A stretch of 64,000 nt of DNA from assembly GCF_021278025.1 (NCBI RefSeq), contig NZ_JAIBHJ010000014.1, positions 1 through 64,000 of the forward strand, in the 5' to 3' direction. The notes beneath the pieces are model-generated. The model did not search any database, was not told the origin of the DNA, and saw only the letters and a program-made list of their open reading frames with translations. How positions within the stretch are numbered: the stretch's first letter is position 1; every line of letters begins with the position of its first letter. Shown in pieces: positions 27,291 to 36,297 of the stretch. The translations under genes and the position numbers were made by a program. Source of the stretch: Motilimonas sp. E26 (GTDB lineage Bacteria; Pseudomonadota; Gammaproteobacteria; Enterobacterales; CBDFNC01).

Positions 27291-28745
27291 CTAAGGGCGA
27301 TACACTTTCACATTAGTAAAGCCGGCTTCTTTTAAGTACAAGGCTTGTAGTTTACTCATCACGCCACGGTCGCAGTAAAGCAAATACGTTTTGCTTTGAT
27401 CTAAGGTGTCAAACTGAGTACCCAGTTTAAAGAACACCATGCTTTCAACGGTGGCGCCTTCAACTTTTAGCGGCTTGTCTTCACGCTCATCATCTGAGCG
27501 AATATCAAGCACCACTTCATTTGGCGCAAATTGCGCCGTGGTTTCCACCTCAGTGATCTCAGCATCGGTTTGTTCGCCAATATCACGAATATCCAATGTC
27601 ATGGTGGCTTCCACCACTTTATCAATCAGCGCCATATCAAACTTGGCTTCTTGCTCTTCAATCTTGCTCATTACCGCTTTCACGGTAGGCTTATTGGAGA
27701 TCACGCCGCAATACTCGGGAATGGTCTCTGAAAACTCTGCCGTACCAATTTGACGCGCCGTGTTGATGATATCTTGCTTATCCATCGCAATCAGGGGGCG
27801 TAAAATTAAGGTATCGGTCGATTTATCAATCACCGATAAATTACGCAACGTTTGACTCGATACTTGGCCCACCGCTTCACCCGTTACCATGGCATCTAGC
27901 GCTAAGCGCTCGGCTAATTTAGCGCCGGTGCGCATCATCATACGCTTTAAGATCACACCCATTTGGCCGTCTTCGACCTTTTCAAGGATCTCTGCAACAA
28001 CTGGCTCAAACGGCACCGCTAAAAACTTCACGCGATGAGATGAACTAAAGCGATCCCATAAGTGATGAGCGACTTGTTTAACGCCAATTTCATGAGCGGC
28101 GCCACCTAAGTTGAAGAAGCAGTAATGCACGCGCATACCGCGTTTCATCATGATGTAACTAGAAACACCTGAGTCAAAACCGCCTGAAATCAGCGACAAG
28201 ACACCTTCTTGTGAGCCCATAGGGAAACCGCCGAGTCCTTCATGGCGCTGCTTAACAATGAATAAGTCTTGATGGTCAATTTCAAGTTGCACTGTGACAT
28301 CAGGCTTTCTTAATTGCACACCAACTGCGTCGGTGTGTTGGTTTAAACCACCGCCAACATAACGTTCAACTTCTGTTGAACTAAAGTCATGTTTACCGCG
28401 ACGTTTCACGCGTACACAAAAAGTTTTACCCGCTAGTTTATCCGCAACTAACGGCAGTACTTGTTCGTAAATATCATGTAAATCTTCAAATGGCGATTGC
28501 TGCACTTCTAAAAAGAACGCCACCCCCGGCGTGCTCGACAACAGTTCAATCAGCTTGGCGCGATTTTTGTCGGTGTCGTTGACCGTTTTAACGATGATAT
28601 GATCCCACTCTAAAATGACTTTCACGTCATCGTCATAGCGTCTTAATACATTACGGATGTTGCCCTGTAACATTTTGCAAAAACGCTTACGAACAGACCT
28701 GCTCTTCATCAGGATTTCAGGGAAAAACTTAACGACAAATTTCAT
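27291..28745 (-). CDS. thiI: tRNA 4-thiouridine synthetase ThiI with rhodanese domain
   Basis: 484 residues from the ATG at 28745 (the family begins MKF); a GTG three codons upstream is an alternative. Forms 4-thiouridine at tRNA position 8 and supplies sulfur for the thiamine thiazole. Domains: N-terminal ferredoxin-like and THUMP (about 1-165), PP-loop pyrophosphatase with SGGFDSG near 187-193, and a C-terminal rhodanese domain with the persulfide cysteine in [11 protein letters not shown] (C458). The partner cysteine is in PEYCGVI. A TATAAT/TTTAAG promoter lies about 35 bases upstream. Confidence 0.95.
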   Translation of the reverse strand: MKFVVKFFPEILMKSRSVRKRFCKMLQGNIRNVLRRYDDDVKVILEWDHIIVKTVNDTDKNRAKLIELLSSTPGVAFFLEVQQSPFEDLHDIYEQVLPLVADKLAGKTFCVRVKRRGKHDFSSTEVERYVGGGLNQHTDAVGVQLRKPDVTVQLEIDHQDLFIVKQRHEGLGGFPMGSQEGVLSLISGGFDSGVSSYIMMKRGMRVHYCFFNLGGAAHEIGVKQVAHHLWDRFSSSHRVKFLAVPFEPVVAEILEKVEDGQMGVILKRMMMRTGAKLAERLALDAMVTGEAVGQVSSQTLRNLSVIDKSTDTLILRPLIAMDKQDIINTARQIGTAEFSETIPEYCGVISNKPTVKAVMSKIEEQEAKFDMALIDKVVEATMTLDIRDIGEQTDAEITEVETTAQFAPNEVVLDIRSDDEREDKPLKVEGATVESMVFFKLGTQFDTLDQSKTYLLYCDRGVMSKLQALYLKEAGFTNVKVYRP

Positions 28746-28777
28746 CGGCTTCACTTAGGGTAAAAATTAGGGTGCGG

Positions 28778-28806
28778 ATTATACCCTGAGAATGTGAGGA
28801 CTTAAA
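28778..28806 (-). promoter_or_regulatory. Candidate sigma-70 promoter of thiI
   Basis: On the minus strand TTTAAG (28806-28801), a 17-base spacer and a perfect TATAAT (28783-28778) lie about 33 bases before the thiI ATG. The -10 and spacing are ideal, the -35 is moderate. Confidence 0.5.
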
Positions 28807-28819
28807 GTGGTGGTTTTTT

Positions 28820-28846
28820 GCCCTGCAAGTTTGCCACTTACAGGGC
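28820..28846. other. Imperfect hairpin between pomB and thiI
   Basis: GCCCTG/CAGGGC encloses AAGT/ACTT with one mismatch. It lies 15 bases after the pomB stop. On the minus strand it is followed by A rather than T residues, so it is not a standard terminator. It may be a 3'-end stabilising structure. Confidence 0.35.
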
Positions 28847-28860
28847 GGGGTAATGGAGAC

Positions 28861-29769
28861 TTATTGCGTGACGTTTATTTCGTCAGACTCTTGTGCTTTA
28901 CCTTGCATCACTGAAATTTCAACGCGGCGGTTTTTACGACGATTAGATTGATCGGTATTGTCGTAAAGAGGCTTAGTATCGGCATAACCCACCACCATTA
29001 AACGCTGTTGATCAAAACCTTTTACCTTGATCATTTCATGGGCAACCGATACCGCGCGCTGTGTTGACAAGTCCCAGTTAGAGCGATAAAGCTCAGACTT
29101 GATGGCTTCATCGTCAGTATGTCCAGATACCGTAATTTCGCCAGGGACATCTTTTAAAATTTCCGCTACTCGCGTGATCACAGGACGAAATTTAGGCTGT
29201 AAAAAAGCCGATCCAGACGGAAATGCGCCTTTTTCACGAACCCGAATAATCAGTTGCTGCCCGAGGGCTTCAATTTCAATAGCGCCATCTTCAATTTGAT
29301 CTTTCATCTTTTGTGCTATGGTTTTCGCCAGTTGATTTTGTGCCGCTTGCTGTTGCGCTTCCATTTGGCTTTGAATGGCTTGTGACGCGGTCATGCCACC
29401 GTCTTTATTGCCTTCATCTTGTTTTTGACCACCGACTTCTGCCGCTTCACCGTCTTGGAAGTCCAGCTTAGCTTGGGTCATATCAATGGTTTGTTGCATG
29501 ATGGTTTCAATTGGCGTTGGCTCAGGTCGGCCAGGGCTGAACTCTTGTGCTATTACAGATGTCCCTTTTGGAATATCTTTCACTTCAAGCAGATTTTGCA
29601 CCCCAAAAGCATACTTCATCGAACCAGCAATTTGCTTGAACTTGAGCACGTCCATTTCAGAAAATGCCAGCAGCAACACAAAGAAACACATAAGCAGTGA
29701 CATTAAGTCGGCAAAAGTGCCCATCCAAGCGGGTAGTCCCTCAGGAGGACATTTACAAGGTTCTTCCAT
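28861..29769 (-). CDS. pomB: Flagellar stator protein PomB (sodium-type MotB)
   Basis: 302 residues. A short cytoplasmic head with CKCPP is followed by the single membrane helix holding the ion-binding aspartate D21 in WMGTFADLMSLLMCFFVLLL. The linker contains IAGSMKYAFGVQN and PRPEPTPIE-like sequence (SPGRPEPTPIE) that closely resembles Vibrio PomB. The OmpA-like peptidoglycan-binding domain is near 180-290 (VSGHTDDEAIKSELYRSNWDL, shortened: SGHTDDE, SNWDLSTQRA, NRRKNRRVEI). Together with PomA it forms the sodium-driven stator. 11 bases separate it from pomA. Confidence 0.95.
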   Translation of the reverse strand: MEEPCKCPPEGLPAWMGTFADLMSLLMCFFVLLLAFSEMDVLKFKQIAGSMKYAFGVQNLLEVKDIPKGTSVIAQEFSPGRPEPTPIETIMQQTIDMTQAKLDFQDGEAAEVGGQKQDEGNKDGGMTASQAIQSQMEAQQQAAQNQLAKTIAQKMKDQIEDGAIEIEALGQQLIIRVREKGAFPSGSAFLQPKFRPVITRVAEILKDVPGEITVSGHTDDEAIKSELYRSNWDLSTQRAVSVAHEMIKVKGFDQQRLMVVGYADTKPLYDNTDQSNRRKNRRVEISVMQGKAQESDEINVTQ

Positions 29770-29780
29770 TATCGCCTCCT

Positions 29781-30542
29781 CTACTCGGTGGTGTTTACTT
29801 CTCGTTTAGATTCTGCCAGATAGTTTTTCAATAAACCTTCAATAACCCGTGGATTCTGGCCATCTTGAATACCTAATACTGCATCCATGATCAACACGCG
29901 GTTGAGCTTTTCTTCTTCGGCGCGTAATACTAATTTCTCGCTCATAGGCAAGGCCACCATGTTAGAAAGTATGGCACCATACAGAGTTGTTAGCAGCGCA
30001 ACAGCCATCGAAGGGCCGATGGATTTTGGATCATCCATGTTGGAGAGCATGGCTACCAGACCAATTAAGGTACCTATCATACCCATCGCGGGCGCAACAT
30101 CACCAATGCTCTTAAAGATACCCGCGCCCATTAAATGGCGTTCGGAAGTGAGGGAAATGTCTTTCTCTAGAGTAGCACGCACTACGTCGGCGTCGTGCCC
30201 GTCTACCAGCATATCGATACCTTTTTGCATAAAAGCATTGGATATTTCTGCTTCTTCTAATGCTAGAAAACCACCTTTACGCGCGGCATCTGCCATTTCT
30301 ACTGATTTGGTGATCAAATCTTCTGGCTTTTCTAGCTTGAACATAAAGGCTTTCATGCCTATCTTAGCCGCGCCTAAAAATTGTCCTAAATTGTACTTCA
30401 TCAATACCACAAACATTGAGCCAACAAATACAATTAAAATAGAGGGAACGTCAATAAAGGTTGAGAGCTCACCGCCCATCAACATCGCCATGACAACAAA
30501 CACAAATGCACCTATGATGCCGATCAAAGTTGCTAAATCCAC
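29781..30542 (-). CDS. pomA: Flagellar stator protein PomA (sodium-type MotA)
   Basis: 253-residue inner-membrane protein with four helices: near 2-22, 30-50, about 150-172 (GDVAPAMGMIGTLIGLVAML) and about 183-205 (MAVALLTTLYGAILSNMVALP). The large cytoplasmic loop between helices 2 and 3 contains the charged rotor-contact region. The third and fourth helices bear the conserved proline and glycine residues of the MotA/PomA/ExbB-like fold. First gene of the pomAB pair, divergent from xseB. Sodium specificity is inferred from its partner PomB. Confidence 0.95.
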   Translation of the reverse strand: MDLATLIGIIGAFVFVVMAMLMGGELSTFIDVPSILIVFVGSMFVVLMKYNLGQFLGAAKIGMKAFMFKLEKPEDLITKSVEMADAARKGGFLALEEAEISNAFMQKGIDMLVDGHDADVVRATLEKDISLTSERHLMGAGIFKSIGDVAPAMGMIGTLIGLVAMLSNMDDPKSIGPSMAVALLTTLYGAILSNMVALPMSEKLVLRAEEEKLNRVLIMDAVLGIQDGQNPRVIEGLLKNYLAESKREVNTTE

Positions 30543-30757
30543 GCTTTATACCCTCAATTTTTAAAGCAAAACAAAATGCCGTTTCGACTTGAGCCTGTTT
30601 ATCTCATTTTCGTATATCAGCCAATTAACAGCAAGTTAAAGAAACTGGCAATTGTAACTTATATGGTATCGGCAACATTTGTTAAATATTTATAGTCAGC
30701 TTATTTGACCCATCACAGTCTCACAGGTAATCTTGGCGCGAATTGGGAGAATAGACA

Positions 30758-30997
30758 ATGGCCGCAAAAAAACCTGAAAACATGAGCTTTGAAGAGTCAC
30801 TGGGCGAACTGGAGCTGATAGTAAAGAAATTAGAATTAGGTGAACTCGCACTCGAAGATGCATTAAAACAATTTGAACGCGGCATAACTTTGGCGCGTAT
30901 AAGTTCAACTAAGCTACAGTCAGCCGAGCAGCAAGTGCAGATATTACTTGATCAAGACGGCGAGCAAACACTTGCTCCCTTTCAGGAAGATGCCTAA
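30758..30997 (+). CDS. xseB: Exonuclease VII small subunit
   Basis: 79 residues, the usual XseB length. The core FEESLGELELIVKKLELGEL near residues 10-29 and LEDALKQFERGITLAR near 31-46 match the helical bundle that binds XseA. It degrades single-stranded DNA together with XseA, encoded elsewhere. It is the first gene of xseB-ispA-dxs, with 3 bases to ispA. Confidence 0.95.
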   Translation: MAAKKPENMSFEESLGELELIVKKLELGELALEDALKQFERGITLARISSTKLQSAEQQVQILLDQDGEQTLAPFQEDA

Positions 30998-31000
30998 TTC

Positions 31001-31891
31001 ATGAACCTGCTCGAACAATATAATTCAAGCTATAGAGCCCGTGTTGACACAAGCTTAGCCCGAGCCCTTGAGCAACGTGAAGTGCTTAGTGAAACACTTC
31101 AGCAAGCTATGATCTACGGCACTATGCAGGGTGGCAAACGCATTCGGCCTTTTTTGGTTTATGCCACGGGTAACATTTTTAATATCGCCCCCGAAAAGCT
31201 CGACAAACTCGCCGCAGCCATTGAATGTATCCATGCCTACTCTCTTATTCATGACGATTTACCTGCCATGGATGACGATGAGTTACGCCGCGGCCAACCC
31301 ACGTGCCATATCGCGTTTGATGAAGCCACCGCTATTTTAGCCGGAGATGCCCTGCAAACCTTAGCATTTGAATTAATTGCCGAAGTCGATGAAAACTTTA
31401 CTCCCGCGCAGCAATTAGCGATGGTGAGAGTACTGGCTAACGCCTCTGGCTTAAGTGGTATGTGTGGAGGTCAAGCTCTTGATCTGGAAGCAGAAAACAA
31501 GAAAATTGACTTAGCGGCATTAGAGCGTATACACAGCGGTAAAACAGGTGCATTAATTCGCGCGGCGGTCACGTTAGGCGCGCTGAGTTACGCCGATGTC
31601 ACACAACAAGAGCTAGCTTTATTAGACCAATTTGCTCAAGCCATCGGTCTAGCGTTTCAAGTACAAGATGACATTTTAGACATTACCAGTGACACCCAAA
31701 CATTAGGCAAGCCACAAGGCTCAGATCAAGCTCTGAACAAATCTACCTACCCAGCTTTGCTTGGGTTAGCCGGCGCAAAAGAAAAAGCCCAAGCTCTTTA
31801 CCAAGAGTCGCTACAAGCCTTGGCCAAGTTAGATTACAATACCGAATTACTAGAGCTGTTCGCGCATTACATTATTGAACGAAATAAATAA
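31001..31891 (+). CDS. ispA: Farnesyl diphosphate synthase
   Basis: 296 residues. Condenses dimethylallyl/geranyl diphosphate with isopentenyl diphosphate to farnesyl diphosphate. First aspartate-rich motif DDLPAMDDDELRRG near 85-98, second motif QVDDILD-like (VQDDILDITSDTQTLGK) near 222-238, GGKRIRPFLVYA near 45-56. It is between xseB and dxs, the standard gammaproteobacterial isoprenoid operon. Confidence 0.96.
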   Translation: MNLLEQYNSSYRARVDTSLARALEQREVLSETLQQAMIYGTMQGGKRIRPFLVYATGNIFNIAPEKLDKLAAAIECIHAYSLIHDDLPAMDDDELRRGQPTCHIAFDEATAILAGDALQTLAFELIAEVDENFTPAQQLAMVRVLANASGLSGMCGGQALDLEAENKKIDLAALERIHSGKTGALIRAAVTLGALSYADVTQQELALLDQFAQAIGLAFQVQDDILDITSDTQTLGKPQGSDQALNKSTYPALLGLAGAKEKAQALYQESLQALAKLDYNTELLELFAHYIIERNK

Positions 31892-31897
31892 GCATTT

Positions 31898-33781
31898 ATG
31901 AGCCTGGATTTGAAACATTACCCAACATTGGCCATGGCCAATTACCCAGAAGACTTACGCTTATTGCACAAAGATAAGTTAGTTGATCTGTGCGATGAAT
32001 TACGCCAATTTTTACTGAGCTCAATCAGTAAAAGCAGTGGCCACTTTGCGTCTGGTTTAGGGGTGGTTGAACTGACTGTCGCCTTGCATTACGTTTACAA
32101 CACGCCATTTGACCACCTAATTTGGGATGTAGGCCATCAAGCCTACCCCCATAAAATACTAACGGGTCGTCGCGATAAGCTACATACCATTCGTCAGTAT
32201 AAAGGCTTGCATCCTTTCCCTTGGCGTGAAGAAAGTGAATATGACGTATTAAGTGTCGGTCACTCTTCCACCTCAATTGGCGCAGCAACGGGCCTTGCCA
32301 TTGCTGCCGAAAAAGAAGGCAAAGGTCGCCGCGTTGTCTCTGTAATTGGTGATGGCGCGCTCACTGCGGGAATGGCATTTGAGGCATTAAATCATGCCGG
32401 TGCACTGCACAACGATATGCTAGTAATCTTAAATGATAACGAGATGTCCATTTCTGAAAACGTGGGCGCATTAAACAATCATCTCGCACAGCTATTATCA
32501 GGTGAGCTTTACACCAGCATTCGCGAAGGTGGTAAAAAAGTACTTTCAGGCCTGCCTCCAATAAAAGAATTAGCAAGACGCGCTGAAGAGCACCTTAAAG
32601 GCATGGTGGTGCCGGGCACCTTATTTGAAGAATTTGGCTTTAATTACATTGGTCCGATTGATGGTCACGATGTGAATGGCTTAGTGGAAACCCTGCGTAA
32701 TATGCGCAATTTAAAAGGGCCACAATTCCTTCATATCATGACTAAAAAAGGCAAAGGTTACGCACCAGCGGAACAAGATCCTATTGGTTACCATGCGGTG
32801 CCTAAGTTTGACCTTAGCCAAAGCCAATTACCAAAAAGCAAAGGAGCCCTCCCGACCTTTTCGCATATTTTTGGTGATTGGCTATGTGACATGGCAGCCC
32901 AAGATGACAAATTAATGGGAATTACCCCAGCGATGCGTGAAGGCTCAGGCATGGTCGCGTTTTCTAAACGTTTTCCAGAGCAATATTTTGATGTCGCCAT
33001 TGCCGAACAACATGCGACAACCCTTGCGGCTGGCCTCGCTATTGCAGGCTTAAAACCGGTGGTCGCTATTTACTCCAGCTTCTTGCAACGCGCTTACGAT
33101 CAAGTGATCCACGATGTTGCTATCCAAAACTTGCCAGTGCTGTTTGCTGTCGATCGCGCCGGCATCGTTGGCGCCGATGGCCCCACTCACCAAGGCGCGT
33201 TTGACATCAGCTTTATTCAAACCATTCCCAATATGGTAGTGATGACGCCAAGTGACGAGAATGAATGCCGCCAAATGCTTTACACCGGTTATCAACTAAA
33301 CCAACCGGCAATGGTTCGTTACCCGAGAGGCAGTGGCTCTGGCGTGACAGCAACGTTAGAAATGAAGGCCCTAGCCCTAGGCAAAGGGGTGGTGAAACGC
33401 CAAGGTAAAAAAGTCGCAATATTATGTTTTGGTACTTTACTCAATTCAGCCATTAGTGTGGCGGAAGAGCTTGATGCCACATTAGTGGATATGCGTTTTG
33501 TTAAGCCCCTTGATAAAGAGCTAATCACTGAATTAGCTGCGCAGCATGACTACTTAGTCACCTTAGAAGAAAATGCAATTTTAGGCGGGGCTGGCAGTGC
33601 AGTGCTTACTTTCTTGGCACAACAGCAAATTCTTAAGCCTGTACTTAACTTAGGGATTCCTGATTATTTTGTTGAGCAAGGCACTCAAGCGCAAATTTAT
33701 CAGCAACTAGGCCTAGATAGCGCAGGGATATTAGCGCGTATTTTAAATTTCGTTAATGGCAAATCACATACTTTAGTTTAG
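31898..33781 (+). CDS. dxs: 1-deoxy-D-xylulose-5-phosphate synthase
   Basis: Thiamine diphosphate enzyme joining pyruvate and glyceraldehyde 3-phosphate. Entry step of the MEP isoprenoid pathway, also feeding thiamine and pyridoxal synthesis. 627 residues. Motifs: [20 protein letters not shown] near 45-64, the cofactor motif GDGALTAG...NDNEMSIS near 150-190, [19 protein letters not shown] near 366-384 with the catalytic glutamate, and [20 protein letters not shown] near 424-443. The ATG is 6 bases after ispA. A terminator follows. Confidence 0.97.
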   Translation: MSLDLKHYPTLAMANYPEDLRLLHKDKLVDLCDELRQFLLSSISKSSGHFASGLGVVELTVALHYVYNTPFDHLIWDVGHQAYPHKILTGRRDKLHTIRQYKGLHPFPWREESEYDVLSVGHSSTSIGAATGLAIAAEKEGKGRRVVSVIGDGALTAGMAFEALNHAGALHNDMLVILNDNEMSISENVGALNNHLAQLLSGELYTSIREGGKKVLSGLPPIKELARRAEEHLKGMVVPGTLFEEFGFNYIGPIDGHDVNGLVETLRNMRNLKGPQFLHIMTKKGKGYAPAEQDPIGYHAVPKFDLSQSQLPKSKGALPTFSHIFGDWLCDMAAQDDKLMGITPAMREGSGMVAFSKRFPEQYFDVAIAEQHATTLAAGLAIAGLKPVVAIYSSFLQRAYDQVIHDVAIQNLPVLFAVDRAGIVGADGPTHQGAFDISFIQTIPNMVVMTPSDENECRQMLYTGYQLNQPAMVRYPRGSGSGVTATLEMKALALGKGVVKRQGKKVAILCFGTLLNSAISVAEELDATLVDMRFVKPLDKELITELAAQHDYLVTLEENAILGGAGSAVLTFLAQQQILKPVLNLGIPDYFVEQGTQAQIYQQLGLDSAGILARILNFVNGKSHTLV

Positions 33782-33803
33782 CCTTATCTGCTCTGCCATA
33801 GAT

Positions 33804-33831
33804 TAGCCCATTGAAATCATTGGGCTTTTTA
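33804..33831 (+). terminator. Rho-independent terminator of dxs
   Basis: AGCCCA at 33805-33810 pairs with TGGGCT at 33821-33826, followed by TTTTT. It begins 23 bases after the dxs stop. Its T-run overlaps the stop codon of the convergent binding-protein gene. Confidence 0.75.
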
Positions 33832-35430
33832 TTGTCTTCTCGATCGCAGTAAAGGCAAAGAAGGTGGGTTTTCAAACTCATCCACTTGTATATCGCCGAG
33901 ATACGGCGTGTTATCAGGATTAACCACATCCTTTAAGCGAATATTTTTCTTTGCTGCCCAACCTAGCCTCTCCCAATGTAATGGCACAAATGCGGCATCT
34001 TCATAAAGCATGAGTTCAACTTCACGCAATAGCTGTCCCCTTAGCATAGGATCAATTTCACGGTTGGCCTTTATTACATACTCATCTACTTTAGGATTTG
34101 AATAATGGCCACAGTTGTATTGCCCCCGCCCCGTATCAATGTTTCGAGTCATGGTTAGGTATTCACTGAAGTTGGCGCTATCTCTGGTATCGGACTGCCA
34201 ACCTATCATTAAAATATCGGCATTACAGCGATCAAACTCCGGCCAATACTCATTAATGGGGAAAGTGTTTAGGGTTACCTTAATATTAATTTTTTGCAGC
34301 ATTGCCACCACAGCCTGCGCGACTTTTACATCATTTATATAGCGCCCTTGCGGTGCAATCATGGCGAGATTTAGACCTTTTTCATAACCAGCTTGTTTCA
34401 TCAACTGACGTGCTTTGGCTAAGTCATAACGTACACTGAGATAAGGGTTATGGCCTACATAGCCAGGTGGGCTTTGCTGGGAAGCGGATGTGGCGAAACC
34501 TTGCATCAGCTGTTCGGCGATACCTTGGTTGTTAATGGCATAAATAATGGCTTGACGGACTCGGCGATCTTTTAACGCTGCATTTTGCGATTGATTCAAC
34601 TGTAAAGAAATTAAGGTCGTTCCAGGCCAAGTTAACGCGGTAAACCTAGGTTGCTCTAATAGACTGATATACTCCTTTGGTGCTACAGGGCTAATCATGT
34701 CAACATCACCCGAAAGTAAGGCTGCAAGTCGCGTAGCCGGCTCTCTAATCGGGATCAAGGTTAACTTAGTTATGTTCCCTAATGATTCATGGTCCCAATA
34801 ATCCTGAAACCTGACTAATCTAAGTTGCATCCCTTTTTCTCGCAGCGCTACTTGGTAAGGTCCTGTTCCCGATACATGAGTGGCAGCGAAGGTATTTCCT
34901 TGTTTCACAATTCGGCTCTTATCAAAGCCATTTTCATCAACACCGGTATAAAAAGCGGAATCAAGCACAAACAAATAACTGGCAAGTTGATTAACTAAGG
35001 GATAGGGCGTTTTTGTGATCAAATCAAAAGTGAGTCCATCAATAATTTTAATATGATCGACTCGCTCAAATAATCCTTTGTAATCAGCACTGCTTTTTAA
35101 ACGCGCTAAGGTCCACTTCACATCGTGGCTAGTAAGTGGGTTACCTGAATGAAACTTAACGTTAGACCTTAATGTAAAGCGCACAGTTAAGGGATCAATT
35201 CGCCGCCATTTCTCTGCCAAACGAGGCACATACTGCAGTTTTTGATTACGCCGAATGAGCGGATCAAAGACTAAATGAGAAAACTGAACGATATCTTCAG
35301 ATAAGCTTTCGTGAATATCTAATGAAACAGGATCATGACTCACGCCAAACGTGATTTCTGCATCGTAGGCAAACACCGAATAACTGAGCATTAAGCTTAT
35401 CAATCCAATAATGGAAATATATTTTTTCAC
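33829..35430 (-). CDS. Family 5 extracellular solute-binding protein (peptide type)
   Basis: 533 residues from the GTG at 35430 (AGGA 7 bases upstream; a TTG at 35436 is too close). The signal peptide MKKYISIIGLISLMLSYSVFA ends near residue 21 (as read: KKYISIIGL...SVFAYDAE). Family marks: HLVFDPLIRRN near 50, LAEKWRRIDPLTVRFTLR, KFHSGNPLTSHDVKWTLAR near 90-108, VSGTGPYQV near 185, RRVRQAIIYAINNQGIA near 292. Homologues bind peptides, nickel or heme. No permease or ATPase genes are adjacent, so it is an orphan here. The upstream gene encodes an unknown membrane protein 58-65 bases away. Confidence 0.87.
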   Translation of the reverse strand: MKKYISIIGLISLMLSYSVFAYDAEITFGVSHDPVSLDIHESLSEDIVQFSHLVFDPLIRRNQKLQYVPRLAEKWRRIDPLTVRFTLRSNVKFHSGNPLTSHDVKWTLARLKSSADYKGLFERVDHIKIIDGLTFDLITKTPYPLVNQLASYLFVLDSAFYTGVDENGFDKSRIVKQGNTFAATHVSGTGPYQVALREKGMQLRLVRFQDYWDHESLGNITKLTLIPIREPATRLAALLSGDVDMISPVAPKEYISLLEQPRFTALTWPGTTLISLQLNQSQNAALKDRRVRQAIIYAINNQGIAEQLMQGFATSASQQSPPGYVGHNPYLSVRYDLAKARQLMKQAGYEKGLNLAMIAPQGRYINDVKVAQAVVAMLQKINIKVTLNTFPINEYWPEFDRCNADILMIGWQSDTRDSANFSEYLTMTRNIDTGRGQYNCGHYSNPKVDEYVIKANREIDPMLRGQLLREVELMLYEDAAFVPLHWERLGWAAKKNIRLKDVVNPDNTPYLGDIQVDEFENPPSLPLLRSRRQ

Positions 35431-35494
35431 TACCAATTCCTATTTCCAACTGTTTCGCATATCTTTGTAATTCATATTTTAAACGGAATGAGAA

Positions 35495-36073
35495 CTACTT
35501 AACCTGAACCTTATAATCAGCTAAATCTTGCTTTAGTTGTTTCAAATCAGCGCGTATACCAGGGATTAAATGTTGCTCAACCTCATTGTTGGCCGCGATG
35601 ACTTGCTCTAGACCTTGTTGCGTACTCAATTGATGCGCCGCCATCTTACGCCAAATACGCTCTATTTGGCGATAATACCGTCGTACGCCAGCTAATAAAT
35701 GTGAAGGCACTTCCATGGTATTTGCCGAGTATTGCATACTCTTCCAAACATAGTGATCGAGGGTTAAATCATCTCGACTGGGATCATATCGCTTGTATTG
35801 GGCTTGCTGCAAAATATCAACCCGCTGCTGCACCAAAACCAAATTATCTTCTAATTCCAGTAACATTGAACGACGTAGATAATAATTCGCTTCTGTCGTA
35901 TTAATATCATCAAATGTCATCGCTTGGCGAAAGCCCTCATTTGATGCTAAAAAAACGCCAATAATAGTCGCGACTATCATGCAAACATTGGTGATCCAAA
36001 AGCCTGTATTAAGTAAGTCTTGATTGTTAACATGCTTTAATCGCGTACGTAGTCTCGCTTTTTGCTCTGTCAT
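35495..36073 (-). CDS. Uncharacterised single-pass membrane protein
   Basis: 192 residues. I recognise no family. A basic cytoplasmic head (QKARLRTRLKHVNNQ) is followed by one membrane helix near residues 22-43 (TGFWITNVCMIVATIIGVFL). The remainder is charged and helical, probably periplasmic: ANYYLRRSMLLELEDNLVLV, VWKSMQYSANTMEVPSHLL, and a coiled-coil-like tail LKQLKQDLADYKVQ. It precedes the orphan binding protein on the same strand, so a functional pair is possible but unproven. The start ATG at 36073 has GGGAGG upstream. Confidence 0.7.
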   Translation of the reverse strand: MTEQKARLRTRLKHVNNQDLLNTGFWITNVCMIVATIIGVFLASNEGFRQAMTFDDINTTEANYYLRRSMLLELEDNLVLVQQRVDILQQAQYKRYDPSRDDLTLDHYVWKSMQYSANTMEVPSHLLAGVRRYYRQIERIWRKMAAHQLSTQQGLEQVIAANNEVEQHLIPGIRADLKQLKQDLADYKVQVK

Positions 36074-36297
36074 TTACCTCCCTCCAATCAAGCTGTCCTA
36101 AGTAACTATCATACATAACATTTCACTATCAAAGAAAACAATATCATTTATTTAATAAGCTGGGCTCTGCGCAATGAGCACGAGTACGGCTATTCATCTT
36201 ATGCTAAGCACCCTGCACTGATGTTGAATCTCGCTTATTTAAGTTGCTTGGGTATATACTGTGTCTAATCAACAACTAGAACCAATCACAGCGCGCG

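Noticed and set aside
27119-27316. 65-codon plus-strand frame
   Set aside because: Antisense of the nitrilase-like remnant and the thiI terminator and 3' end; no start signal.
36074-36297. Small gene between the unknown membrane protein and pqiA
   Set aside because: No frame with start signal and length above 30 codons that I can support; treated as divergent promoter DNA.
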